Below are positions 1 to 11,900 of a DNA stretch of 64,000 nt, piece after piece. Position numbers and translations under genes: made by a program. How positions within the stretch are numbered: the stretch's first letter is position 1; every line of letters starts with the position of its first letter. The notes under the pieces are model-generated. The model saw nothing but the letters and a program-made list of their open reading frames with translations, did not search any database and was not told where the DNA came from. Location of the stretch: assembly GCA_023853785.1 (NCBI GenBank), contig JAJIRX010000579.1:1-64000 (forward strand), read 5' to 3'. Source of the DNA: Psilocybe azurescens. Its lineage: Eukaryota > Basidiomycota > Agaricomycetes > Agaricales > Agrocybaceae.

Positions 1-51
1 TCCGTCATGATTGCTGGTAGAGCTATAGCGGGTTTTGGTTGGAGGTCAATT

Positions 52-3000
52 TTAGTGCTCTCGCTCAGGCCAGCGTACCAAGTCGCGTCGTAGAAGTTCT
101 CCGGCAATCCTGGAATCGCCCTCGGCGGCTAATGATCCCCCCATCCTTACACGCTGCCTAGCCGGGTTCCCTGGCACAGGGTTGCCCAGCCCAGTCCTCT
201 TGTTCATATCACGGTCGATGATTGTCAGGTATGGAATCAATGCAGCGCTGCGCCACTGTCGGATCCTGATTGTGAATTTGCGTTCTTCAGGTCCACTCTC
301 GTCAGAAGACATGCCCTCCGCGGTCAGCATGTGTGCTACTTGGTACAGAAACTCCCAAGCAGGATCCGCTCCTCCCTTTCGATTGTCGTTGGCGGTTTCG
401 AGTCGGTTACTCGACAACTAGAATTGCATAAATCTCCCAAAACGTAGAAAATCGAGAAACAAACCCACCCCACGGCGTCGTGTGTCCCGGCGCGACCTCG
501 CCTTCTTGCTTTTTTGATTTTTTCCACCCGTTCGCGAGTCTGCACTTCATCTTCTCCCTCTTTCGGCTTCGCGTCCTTTACAAGCGCCTTGAGGATCGTG
601 AAACGTTGTTTAACGGCAGCATAAGCGACTGGCTGGTCCTCGGACTGAAAGCTATGTTTCAACAAGAAGGACTGCATGAACTGGTTGATCAACTCCTCGT
701 TCCATGGATGATTGTGTTTAACTTCAAAGCAGAAATTCAGCGGAGCTAGGCTTGGACGGCTGACCGGATTTTCATCAATTGCGAATTTTTCGACGACATT
801 CAGAAGAGGCGGTTTGACGCCTAGGATCTGGTCATCCTTCTTGATTCCAATAAGTGAATTCATGTGGAGCCGAACTGCTTTCTAGGTAGATACGCATGGT
901 GGGTTAGCCCACATTAAGATTTGAATGTGCCATGAACTTACCCCGATTATCTTAGATGGAGTGTTAGAGGCTTTCGTAGCCGGTTGTTTCACCAGTGCTG
1001 AAGCGTGTTTCTGTCTTCTGGCTGGTATCCTTGGTGCACTTGGCAACGCACCCGTGGTCGCCAAGACCGAAAGAACTGTTTTTGTGATTTCCTCGACTTG
1101 CGCAACGTCAATATTGCCGCGAGTAATTTGTTGTTCTGGACTGTTGGAGGTAGACGGTGCTGCAGGCTCATTGTCACCATAGACAGCTTTCAGCCGGGGG
1201 CCTGCCCCGCCCCGTGGACGTTTGAATTTATACGGAGGTGGGACATGGTGAGGAAACCCTTCATCGTCCTTTCAATGCGTCAGCATGACTATAAACTCAG
1301 GAACAGGATGACTTACCTCGTTGTTGTCGTTGCCGGATACGACATGGTCGAACTCTTCCCCGAGCTTTCATCAGCAACAGGAGCGCGAGCCTTGCCCTTG
1401 TCTTTGGAAGGGCTTTGCGGATTTTCACCCATCATTAGCGTCGTCAGGTCTCCTTGCCGACCCTCTTCGGATGCTAGATGAGACTGTCTGCTACTGGAGG
1501 CAGTATTATGCATGTCGAACATTGGAGTGGGAGTAAGTGTGACTTGCGGTGCCGCTGTGGCGGATATGACTTGTGGTACCGTGGTCGCGCGCTCTATTGG
1601 AGCAGGAGGCTGACCTTGTGGATGATCGTCCATATCTACATCGCCTCCTTCCTGATGACTATGGCTGGATACCTGAGGAAGTTGCCCGCTGGTTGACGGG
1701 ACGACACCCTCCGTAGTAGGAGTGGGGAATGGTAACCCTAGATTGGTCAAGCGTGAAGTTTGTGTTTTAAATATTTTGGAATATGAAGTCTTAAATACCC
1801 GATGGTGCATTTACAGCAGCGCGTGCATGTTCTTCAAGCTGTCTCCGTTCCCTTTCAAATACACACAGCTTCTCATTATATTCGCGATTTCGCTTCTCCT
1901 CGAACTCCTGCCGTTCCAGACGTTCCCTCTCGAACCGTGCTTCTGTCGCTTTCAACCTGTCGGCACTCTCCTGGTTTACCTGACGTTCGTGAAATCGCTT
2001 CTCTTCTATCTTCCTGTGTTCTTTGTGTTCTTTTTGAGCTGCGCTTCTGTCGCTTCCAACTTAGCAGCATGCTCTTTGTTTGACTGCTCCAAGGCCAATA
2101 ACCGCTCCAAGACTTCGTTGAAGCTGTCCTGATGTTTGTCCATCTGTTATATGGTAAGTCTGATATACTCATCGGGCAGCAGTTCGATTACTCACTTTCT
2201 CCTTCATCCAGTGAATTTCCTTGTCCTTCATGTCCAGCATCTGTCTTGTGGTAAAATCACTTTGCTCGATGACCCGTGTTTTGATCTATTATGAGGTGAG
2301 CCTTGTTAATCTAACAGCAGGAACGGTTAACTTACACATTCTGTGTCTTTTTCCGTGTTTTGTAAATAAACTCTAGGTTCGTCGTTGCGCCGCTTGACCA
2401 ACGTGTCCGCTGAATCTTCTTGCCCAGGCCCTTTTCGCCTTCCGATCGATATCTGATGCTTAGTTGGTGTCGGTTTTAATGTGAATGCAAACGGCTTCAA
2501 CGTGAACGGCTTCAACGTGAACGGCTTCGGCACCAGCGACTGAGTCGATGACTGAGGTATGTGTTCACTTGTTGGCTCGATGTTTCTGTGAGGGTCATTG
2601 GCGAATTGCTGTTGAGGAAGCAGCGGGTGTATATTGGAGGTTTGCAAAATGGCTTTGTTGCCTAGTAGAGGATCTACTTGACCTCGCGTTTCGCCAAGGT
2701 TCATATCATTTGGATGATATGAGATGTGTTGTTGCTCGCTCCGTGGGGTGATGGGCAGCTCTTGATCCGGCATAGACTGGTTTGGGTTGGTGGCTGTATC
2801 GACGGCCATGGCAGTTTCCACAGGTTGTCCAGGTGGAAATATGCCTGGGATAGCCTGGCTTGTTCCGGTACTGGAGGGTTCCATTGTTACTGGATTCACG
2901 GCAGGGAGAATGGTTCCTTGAGCTGGCTCTAAAGGATGGCTGGTCACGGGTATAAGTTTGGAGCGTTGTGGCACGGCACCAGGCCGATTCTGCAGATCAA

Positions 3001-3222
3001 TTAACTCAAAATAACAACTTTACAGTTAATAAATAAAATACGCACTGTGTCAAAATCGTCCATTGGAACGTCTGCATTGGGTTGAGGTTGAGGTTGAGGT
3101 TGCGTATTGAAGTTGAATAGGCTGAACATGTTGGAGTCGCTGGTGGGGGTTGGCGACTCTAGGTCAATGAATTTATTGAAAGTTGTCCGGCTATTGTGGC
3201 CGGGAGTGAATGCGATGCCCAT
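52..3222 (-). CDS. Expanded Agaricomycete protein: disordered N-terminus, coiled coil, conserved C-terminal domain
   Basis: Function unknown. Reading leftward from the ATG at 3222, the first exon is short and Gln/Pro-rich (QPQPQPQP). After an intron near 3000-3055 comes a Pro/Ser/Thr-rich disordered exon (about 2340-2980) with a small tandem PFTLK repeat. A highly charged Glu/Lys/Arg coiled coil follows (about 1800-2200) and then another disordered exon (about 1310-1740). The conserved C-terminal part (about 52-860) contains NHPWNEELINQFMQSFLL and, after an intron near 420-470, GMSSDESG followed by a WRS motif and GNPVPGNP. I recognise that C-terminal pattern as a lineage-expanded Agaricomycete family with no assigned role. 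The coiled-coil part has at least one frame change, so exon joints are approximate. The stop is at 52-54. The gene's existence is well supported; its function is not. Confidence 0.6.
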
Positions 3223-4467
3223 GCGGATATTTACTTATCAGTGATTTAGTCCGCTTCAAAATGCACAGGTACCATTACTGAACTCCACTTTGCTCCATTC
3301 ACTGAATTATCTGACTCTACTAGCTCAAGTACTATGGCAACTGTATTGTTGAGCAGCTCGTAAACAGTCCAATACATGAACCTCGAAAATGCACATCTAC
3401 AATAGCTAAGTTCCGGTAGTATCTATCCTCTGTGCTCAATGTTTGGAGTTTTGCTAATTGTTAAGTCCGATATGGCTTAGACACGTTGAAACTATTGGAG
3501 TAAACTCGTCATCGGTATGAACTGGATTCAATTGCACATTTACAATAGCTAATCAACTCTATTCACCGGTAGTATTCTCTAATTCTTATTCGAACAGGGG
3601 CCTCTGCCGTAGGCCTCTACTATGGCAACTTTATTGTTGAGTGGCTTGCAATAAATTTATTTCACTTGAATACCGGCTCACGACCAATCCAATACTTTTA
3701 AGAGATCGAAAACTCAAAGCTCCAACAACTCTTAACACTACTCCCTCCAATAGTAATCTGCCATGCCACATAAGAAGCCTATTCACCTGTCTCCGAAAGT
3801 GAGTACGATGATGGAGTATCATACTGTCATACTACTTACAGTTATTAGGCAAAACATTATGCCTATACCGGTCGTCTTTTCCGTCATGACATTGCAAAGC
3901 CATTTTTCTCTCCCTTTATTGCTCGGGATGATAATAGGACTACATTGCTTCCAACAAACACATCAGATTTTCAAAGATCAAGTTGCAAATGCCAAGATCT
4001 ACAACTTCACTGTTACTCTCTTGGAAGGTAGCCAATCCCATTCCTTTCAGATATCGTGCAAAAGCAGTTGATTGGACTGAGAGAAGAACAAAACACTCAG
4101 AAAGTTGGGGGTGCAGTGGAGAGGAGATCTCTATGTCCTGCGCATCGGAAGCGTAATCCTCTATATCCTGTTGATATGAGAGGTAAGGATCGCGAAACGA
4201 GTTGCGTATGTGGTTAAAAAGTAAGTACCAGCATAATACTACATTTTTGAAGACTTATCATGCCTATGGTCCAGGTTTCTTGCAGAAGTTGAGCAAGATT
4301 CGATTGGAGATGCACCGACAATGTTCCATTTTCGCAGATGGTGACCAGTAGGATGTTCTGAAAGGCCCTGGCGGTTACATAGTAGCTCTCTTTAAGTTAT
4401 ATCAATGCAATCACCAAGTTTCAATGCAAAGAGATGATAATTCAAATAAGAACACATATTACAATAC
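3223..4467. other. Intergenic stretch with diverged direct repeats
   Basis: No convincing gene. Two diverged segments occur twice. TACTATGGCAAC followed by a TATTGTTGAG-like string is near 3333-3355 and again near 3618-3642. A CACAT(C/T)TACAATAGCTAA string is near 3391-3410 and again near 3533-3552. A 102-codon forward ORF at 3763-4071 has no recognisable motif and no clear splice partners, so I do not call it a gene. Confidence 0.4.
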
Positions 4468-4545
4468 TGTTCTGGGCACCCAGAACAACATTGAAGTAGA
4501 GAGCTGGTTAGAGAGAGTGGGTTAGAGCGGGTTAGAGCGGGTTGA
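4468..4545. repeat. Left copy of an inverted flanking module (palindrome plus GGGTTAGAGC repeats)
   Basis: It opens with the near-palindrome TGTTCTGGGCACCCAGAACA (9-bp arms, 2-nt centre). It then runs through ACATTGA into a purine-rich stretch ending in tandem GGTTAGAGCG units. The reverse complement of 8406-8471 matches it in the same order over about 65 bp with few mismatches. The two copies therefore face each other across about 4 kb. Confidence 0.7.
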
Positions 4546-4632
4546 TTAGACAATGTTGACCAAGTTAGGTCACTTGATCAAAGCGTTGTCATGCAAGCAC
4601 AAACACACTCACGGAATCTCTTAATATGCATT

Positions 4633-4674
4633 CTCCTTTATTTCTCTTTGTTGTCGACAAAGAGAAATAAGGAG
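4633..4674. repeat. Strong hairpin (inverted repeat) near the left module
   Basis: The arms run from CTCCTTTATTTCTCTTTGT to its near-perfect complement ACAAAGAGAAATAAGGAG around a TGTCG centre, with one unpaired base. It lies just beyond the 3' end of the reverse-strand WD40 gene. It could be a transcript-end hairpin or part of the repeat-rich boundary of the 4.5-8.5 kb block. Confidence 0.6.
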
Positions 4675-4798
4675 TACAGTTCAGTACCAGAGGGCATTAT
4701 AGAATCAGATGGAGTCAGATAGTATTTAAATTAGCAACCTCAAAAAAATTATTTACATTTAATTCAAATAATTGATATTCAAAGCGTATCCAAACTAT

Positions 4799-6510
4799 TC
4801 AAAGTGTATCCAAACTATTCCAACGATTCCACTCTGCTTGATCATTCCACAACTCATCATCATCATCATCCTGGACAATCATACCAACATGAACTCGTAT
4901 ATCATTTGGATCCCAGGTTGAATATCTGGCATCACTGGTATGAACTTGTGGTTCAAAACCCCGATTCATTGTGGCATTCATAGTGCTTAAGGCACTTTGT
5001 GCCATCTTATCCCATAAATTAGCAAGAATAACAGAGTAATTTTGTGCATACAAACCTTTAGTGAATACGGTAACCAGATTCCTGAAGACCAATATGCAAT
5101 GATAAAGGTGGCAAGGAAATTCAGGACCATAATGATCACTTGATGGTATACATTATTCTGCGCCTGTTTTCTGGAACGCATGGACTGTTGAACGTAAGCA
5201 TAGTTCTTGACAGTAAGAAGTGAGCTTACTGGTTTTCCCATATCACAATATCAGAGCATTCAAGGGAAGCACCACTGGCTATGAGATGACAGTCTTTGGT
5301 GGATGTTGTCTAATACAGGTCAATACCAGGCTTTGGATAAAACATTTGCACTTACGCATATGGTCTGTATTTCTGTATTTTTACCAGCTTGCTTTAATAT
5401 CTGTTTCGGTTCAGGAGAGGACAAAGAAAATGTGTATATTTTGCCGTGATCACTTCCACAGACCACAACTGACGATCCTTCAGCAAAAACACCATCTTTG
5501 ATGCATCGTTTCTTTGTGAAAATGGGAAAGCTATGTGAAGGTGATGAGCGTGGTAAATGGTATAGATCAAACCCTTTTGCAAGGTTCTCTATAAGAAGTA
5601 ATTGCCCATCTAGGCTAATGCCAGCATGGCCACTTCATACGAGGTCAGTGTTGACGTATGATATCAAACAATCATACTCACACTCCAGACTTCAAGACCT
5701 TCCGCCAGTCCTCCCTCCCAGATTCAACATCTCGACAAATCCTGCCAAAGTTGAAAGAATAATGAATACAAATATCTTATTAATTAAAGTATCATCTTAC
5801 ATTTCCCCAGTTTCCAGGACAAAAATTAAAAGCTTACGGCCCGAGTCATAAAAACGGACAGAGCTAGCTATGTAAGTATTTCCATCACTCTCCACATTGG
5901 AGGTCCACAGCTGTAACATTGTCCCTATGTCATCATAAGTCACTGCCACATTGTCTACGAAAAAGATCTCACCGTTTCTTCCGACTTCGTACAAGGTAAC
6001 ATTGCCATGGTGACTACTGATAGCCAAACGTGATGTTTGAATATCATAGTCTACTGCTTCAACAGGATCACTAGGAGCAAATACCCGTGTAGTGGCAATC
6101 TCAACCATCGCAGTCTTTGTTTGGAGTTAGTATATTTTCCCAAGTGTAGATGCTAAATGCTTACATTCGTACGGTTCTGGCAGAAGATGATAAGAAAACC
6201 ACGCCCAGTTCCGAAAGCTAGGTGTTGCAAATCTTCCTTGACTTTACCCCTAGCCAGACCAAACAGGTAATCTGGCCCCATCGTTGACCAGGGTCCTCAA
6301 GGACTTCTTTGCATTTTCTAGTCGAAACATCCCAAATACGAACCGTTTCATCATCACCTATAAATTTTGCATTAGCCTGTATGCAGTAACACGATACAAC
6401 ACGAGGGCATCTTACCACGGCTTCAGCTGGCTCCATCTATGACTGAATGATAAGCAGTTCACAGGCCCTTTAAGACCTGAAAACCGTGCATATTTCGTAT
6501 AAACCTGCAT
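4799..6510 (-). CDS. WD40-repeat-like protein of an expanded Agaricomycete family, C-terminal hydrophobic segment
   Basis: The start at 6510 is chosen because it opens MQVYTKYARFSGLKGPVNC, the usual first beta-propeller strand of this family. After an intron near 6384-6420 comes a clear WD40 blade, GDDETVRIWDVSTRKCKEVL, then GQITCLVW and, one intron later, LAFGTGRGFLIIF. Exon 5797-6108 carries propeller sequence ending SSVRFYDSGRKLLIF. After another intron comes LDGQLLLIENLAKGFDLY and then VVVCGSDHGKIYIFSL. The last exons (about 4799-5240) hold one hydrophobic stretch, MVLNFLATFIIAYWSSG, probably membrane-associated, and a charged tail with DDDDDE. I see no catalytic motif; WD40 propellers act as protein-binding scaffolds. 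It is head to head with the gene at 6904. Exon edges in the last third are approximate. Confidence 0.6.
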
Positions 6511-6903
6511 ACTTGGTTAAATAACATTAGAAGAGAAGAGATTTTTACTCACATTGTTACGTGGGGCCTTCACAAAGTGCTTGAAGCCTTTGAGCAAAGA
6601 GTGATAAGCATGAGTAGTACTGGTAATGAGAGCGATGGTGAATAAACTTTGGCCAATGGGCAACATACTTATGCGAGGAGCGCTTATTGTGAATGTAACG
6701 CTAATTGTCTTGATGTCCATGACGACAATGTTGAGCAGACTGCTCCACCCCGCTTGACCCGCTTGGATACCTACCCCATTTGGGAACGATATATGGAGTC
6801 ACTATAGACGAAAGAACAATAGCGAATATATGCTTACGAGGCTGTTTGAAAATTACAAGGTAACGAGGGTAGAACAAAGTAACGAGTATGCCTAGGAATA
6901 TAA

Positions 6904-7690
6904 ATGAGATGGATCAAGCAATACACAACTCAAACCACATACCATGGATGCACACATCACACGACACAAGCCGCTCATCACTCGCAGGATCGTCTTCTCG
7001 CCCAGGACATTTCCTCACCTGCCAAAGATCGCACAAAGAATGAGTTTTTCCTCCCTTATCGTCAAGCCAGGGAAGCAATCGGCCACTCGAGAGAGCTCTA
7101 CAATCCCAGATATCGCATACTTATCGGCACAGAGACAATCTAAAACTCAGAAACCATTCAGCATAGTACAACGCAGAGAAGGGCTCCTACACCTAAGCGT
7201 GTTGCATTTAACGAGGATATGAACGTCGACTCCTCCAATTCTCAGTCTGGAGATGAGGAAGATGAAGAAGACGAACTTGAATCTGGGAGCGAACTTGTTA
7301 AATTAATTCCCAAGCCTAAGGGAGGGCTGGGCATCCTGGTCAGGGGGGCTATAATTTGCAAGAGGAGCTGGCCTGGAGTGAAAGAACTTATGAAGCGGTG
7401 GTGGTGAGTGCTTATTTTGATCATATGCCTTGTAACTTACCGATGAATTCCACAAGAATTTGGTACACGACCAAGCCAAGAAAAAGCACCTGGATCTATT
7501 GAAAGCTATAGTAAACAGAATAAAAAACTTGTTAAGGAAATCTGCGGCCAAGTTAAAAGGAGTACCGGGTCTTAGACGACTATAATAAACACTGGCCCGT
7601 GCATGATATGCTGAAGCTCCATCTCAAGTACACCTCAGAGGCAGCCCGTCGCGCAAGGACTGCAAAGAAAATGAAAAGGGTGAGTTCAAA
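6904..7690 (+). pseudogene. Degenerate member of an expanded Agaricomycete family (IPKP ... HLKYTSEAARR)
   Basis: Several pieces match a lineage-expanded family of unknown role. These are TPKRVAFNEDMNVDSSNS with an acidic run (DEEDEEDELESGSE), then LIPKPKG, then a GYNLQEELAWSERTYEAV segment. After an intron near 7407-7454 come VHDQAKKK and DDYNKHWPVHDMLKLHLKYT. The reading frame is broken at least three times. An in-frame TAA lies near 7141, a frame change near 7325 separates LIPKPKG from GYNLQEEL, and another near 7565 precedes LDDYNKHW. It is therefore a pseudogene, or carries assembly indels. It is transcribed away from the WD40 gene with about 390 bp between the two starts, so a shared bidirectional promoter is possible. 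Confidence 0.5.
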
Positions 7691-7940
7691 TACAACACCA
7701 TTGTATCGTCACTAACTTTCAAGGATGTTCAAGGTGGCTTCAGCGTTCAAAGAGTAGTGATGCTTGGGCGTACATAGCTATCGAATACGTTTTCCTTGAG
7801 AAGTGTCTATCCGCGTTTATAGTTGATATATGACAGTACATACCGTAAGAAGCAAAAACCTGAGCACCTAGTATACGGGTGTATAGGGTACATCAGAAAG
7901 GTGCAGCGATAAGCATGAGTGCTGGGTGGTCGAGCAGTGA

Positions 7941-8692
7941 TGTCGTGCTCTGGACACCCACAGCACAACGTCAGTGAACTAAGGCAGAGTGTCCTGGGCA
8001 CCCAGAACACTCTGAGTAGGCCTGAGTTCGAGCAGAAGAGAGACAGTTAGGTGGTGACAATAGGCTGGGGAAAGAGTGCATACCTAGTGTATAACTAGCA
8101 ACCAATCGAAGAGTGTGTTGACTACCAGAATGTCAACAATACGAACCAGGCTAAGATCGTCTGAAATAGCGTGTCCTGGACACCCAGGACACTCCGAGGA
8201 AGGTTGTTCTCGAGTTGAAGAGATGTTGCATAGTGTCCTGGACACCCAGGACACTCGAAAGGATTGTGGACGTTTAAGAGATGATGAGAGCGCGTGTCAT
8301 CATAGAGCGTGTAGATTGTTTGGTTGCGGGGCTTGAAGCCAAATAAACGTGACTGTTTGCGTAATTGTTTGATTACGGGCTTCAAGCCAAATAGAAGCGC
8401 TTATCGAAACCCGCTCTAATCCGCTCTCTCTAACCCAATCTTACTCAATGTTGTTCTGGGTGCCCAGAACAGCGTTGTACTCTGCGTTGCCTTTGCAACG
8501 CTCTAATGGAAACCTGGGTGTCCAGGTTTTCTTTTGTGCCTACTTGTTGAGTGAATGAGTGCGACAAGGTCACCATGGTAAGTGTGTTATTGTTCTCCCT
8601 AAGTCGACCGGTGCTTACTTTAAGAGACCACAGAACCCGAACATACTTCCCGTCTTTCTTGCTGTCCCCTGTGTTCTGGGTGCCCAGAACAC
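7941..8692. repeat. Cluster of 20-30 bp palindromes with a CCTGG/TCTGG(G)...CCCAG core
   Basis: No gene is seen from about 7700 to 8900. Instead there are related inverted repeats at 7985-8014 (one mismatch pair), 8171-8192, 8232-8255, 8452-8471, 8510-8529 and 8671-8692, and a weaker one near 7943-7969. Arms are 8-14 bp around a 2-4 nt centre such as CA, TG, ACAC or GTGT. A seventh clear copy is at 4468-4487. Two further imperfect repeats share GGCTT(G/C)AAGCCAAATA (about 8318-8344 and 8367-8394). A GCGTTGC...GCAACGC hairpin is near 8484-8500. Confidence 0.75.
8406..8471. repeat. Right copy of the inverted flanking module
   Basis: This stretch (AACCCGCTCTAATCCGCTCT and on to TCAATGT plus the TGTTCTGGGTGCCCAGAACA palindrome) is the reverse complement of 4468-4545, with small indels. 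Together the two copies bracket the WD40 gene and the broken 6904-7690 gene. I see no clear target-site duplication next to either copy. Confidence 0.7.
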
Positions 8693-8910
8693 GTTCTTGT
8701 TCCATAAACGCACTTTCTAGCTGACTCGGTTTCTCGTCAGTCACTCGATCACTCTCAGACTGTTAGATGTTTTCTGACTGACGATATAACTATAGGAAAT
8801 GCCCACTCGAGCGTACACATGCTCCCACTAGTCAATGCGGGCTTGTTGAAGGTGGAGTAGAGCTGGACATTCGCACCTACAACAACCATCTCCGCCAAGG
8901 ATCGGGCGTT

Positions 8911-11900
8911 TTGCCAACAAACTTGCTGAAGATTCGAAGCAAGTTCTTGACGATGAAATCGAGAAAGTCGGGCAACATTTCGCCTCCCTGGCCATCTCCG
9001 ATTCCATCCCCACTCCATCGTGGGCTCCCAGGTGAGCGACTCTGGTCGCAACCAGGCGACAATGACGAAAATTCCTCGGTGTCGTCGGCTTCCAAGCCAC
9101 ATTCTTCCCGTCAACAAATTATTCGCAGCCTCCTTTCTGCGTCTTTGCTGAGGGTCAAATCCGCTGTGGATATTCTTGCTGCCAGCGTAGCTGTAGAACT
9201 CGAGAAACTACGCACAATTCCACTTACAAATGCATTTCCACTGAGGCACCACCATGCCGAGTGTGTCGCATCCAGACCGATCTCAGCAAAGTTGTGTACG
9301 GCGGTGCCCGTTACTGCCATGAAACGTCAAGTCTCAGACAAAGTGGACGATATTGCGGAAAGGTTGGAGGAGGCAAAGCTATCCTGGGTCAGGAACAGGA
9401 AAACATTGAATTCACGGCAGGAGGCAGAAACTCCTGGTATCAAATTTTCTACAGGTAAGACGGATCACAATCACATACATGATATTCTGAATTTAATATC
9501 GAACATATAGACCGCTTCTTCAATCCGGCTGCTTGCTTGCGTCGATCCCATCCTCCAGTTATCTATTTTCATCGCCATCGTATTCCAGACACTTTTCAGC
9601 GTCAGTCGAAGTGGCACATCTGCCCTGATGGAAATGCTGCAATACCTAGTACAACTATCATTCATGCGAACCAACGCCAATTTGTCTGCACAGCGACCAA
9701 AAGGTGCTATCCGACTTTCCATCCGATTGTCGGTCATTTAAGAACTCGCTCGATCTGGAGGCTGACACCGTCATTTATGCGGTCTGCCCCAATGACAAAT
9801 GTCAAGCCACGTACGCCGCTGAAGTACAAAGATGGGTCTCCCGTCGCTATATACCCTTCTCCCGCTGCAAAGCGCGTCATATGGGCAGACGGTGCAATGA
9901 ACAGCTCCCTCACGTCCTCGGAGTGGTTGAGAAGCGTACAATCTACACGCCAATAAAACCTTTGTCTACTTCAACCCCATCACTTGGCTTGGGCAACTTC
10001 TTTCCACGCCCTGGAGTTGAAGCAGATATGGACAAATCGTGGGATAGGTCTAAGACCCCGCCAGGAGTTGCCCGCACAATGCACGACATCTTTGACGGCG
10101 ATGTTCTCCGCAAATTCAAAGGACCAGATGGTACTCACTTCAGCGTAGGGAATGGTGAGGGACGCTATGTCTTCTCTCTGTCGATCGATTTCTTCAACCC
10201 GCTGGGCAACAAACAAGCAGGAAAGAAAGTCTCAATTGGTCTTGTCACCCTCGTTTGCCCTAATCTACCCCCTGATATTTGCTATAAGCCTGAGAACATG
10301 TTTCTCGCTGGTGTGATTCCTGGGCCAAATGAACCTCCTTTGTCTGCAATCAATCACTTCCTCAAACCCTTAGTCGACGACTTCCTCAAGTTCTGGAATC
10401 CTGGTGTCCGCTTCAGTCAAACTGATGGTCATCCGGATGGGCTGATTGGTGTGATGCGCCATAGTGTGTGTTGTCTGTGACTTGCCCGCTGCCCGGAAAA
10501 CAGCAGGCTTTGTGTCGAGTGCCCATACTCATTTCTGCTCAATTTGCGAGTGTAACCTCAAAACGCACGGATATGGGAATCTTGATTATGCCTCTTGGCA
10601 TCGGAGAACCAACGAAAGCTGTCGACGAACAGCCAAACAATTCAGAAGGGCTGGTTCAAATCCTACAGCTGATGGAATTGTCGCTAGCACCGGCATTCGC
10701 TGGTCGCAGCTCCTTCGACTTCCTTATTTTGATCCATCGCGCTTTGTTGTTGTAGACGCAATGCACAACCTTTTCCTTGGCCTCATCTCGCGAACACTTT
10801 GATACCATTCTAGGGCTACAAGTTCCTAAAGCCGAGAAGGAACCACCCGTTTTCAATGTCAAAATCTCTGATGCATGGAAGCAGATGAGTAAGGGTGAAT
10901 GTGCATCAATGAGGCGGATTATCCGCTGGCTGGAGCATCCTATGTGTCGGGATCTTCGGACAGAGGCAGGGAGGTTGATATGGCAGAAGCGATTCTCTTC
11001 GCAGCACCTCTCGGTTTTGAAGGTGGTAGCTATTGAGCTTGGCTGTAACCCGATAACAACCGATATACGGCAAGACAAAGGAGCCAAACCGTGCAGATTA
11101 TTCTCGTGGCATTCTTTATTGGGTAGGTCTCCTTTCATTTCTTGTTGTCTCATTTCCTTACGTTTTATATTTCCAGCGAATGTATAAAACTGAAGTCAAC
11201 TATGATCCGGAGGGTCATTTGGCATCAGGCACCCAGTGCGGGCACGTTCTCACACGGGAGGAGGCTGCGGAAATACATACTGACATTCAACACCTGGTTC
11301 AACCGTCATGGCTGACATCCCTGCCAGCCAAACTTGGTCTGAGCAGTCATGGAAAGCTTAAGGCTGACCAATGGCGTGTTCTTGGAACGACTCTCCTACC
11401 TATTACTTTGACTCGCCTCTGGTCCAATTCCTGATGGAACCCGACAACCCCGTTCTGAGAGGTGCTGCCGCATCTTTGAAATCACCCTCCACCTTGTTTC
11501 TGCAGTTGTCACTGCCACCTCTCGAGTCACCTCAGCTGCGCATGCAGAAACTTACCTCAACCACATTCTTGCGTACCTTCATGGCTTGAAGGCACTGTTC
11601 CCAGAGTACAAGTTTGTTCCAAATCAACACATGGCCATTCACCTCTATGAATACCTTGTATTCTATGGTCCAGTTCATTCATGGTGGACTTTTCCATTTG
11701 AAAGGGTTATTGGCATGCTGCAACAAATCTCGGCGAATTATAAGCCAAGTAGGTCTTAAATTTTAATTCTTTATGACTGTACTAACAAGTTCTAGGTGAA
11801 TATGAAGAAACTATCTCACGTTCATTTATGCGAGCAAGTAACCTACGAAATCTCTTTCATAGAGTTGGAACTCCAGAGGTCATCCGTAACTGTGAGCCCA

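Noticed and set aside
3763..4071. 102-codon hydrophobic forward ORF
   Set aside because: No family motif, no splice context, and it lies among degenerate repeats.
7985..8692. Possible CRISPR-like array of palindromic repeats
   Set aside because: Repeats differ in arm sequence, spacing ranges from tens to hundreds of bases, and the host is a eukaryote with introns.
8755..9117. Reverse ORFs opposite the transposase N-terminus
   Set aside because: Three overlapping reverse frames without motifs. The forward frame joins the Tnp2-like core.
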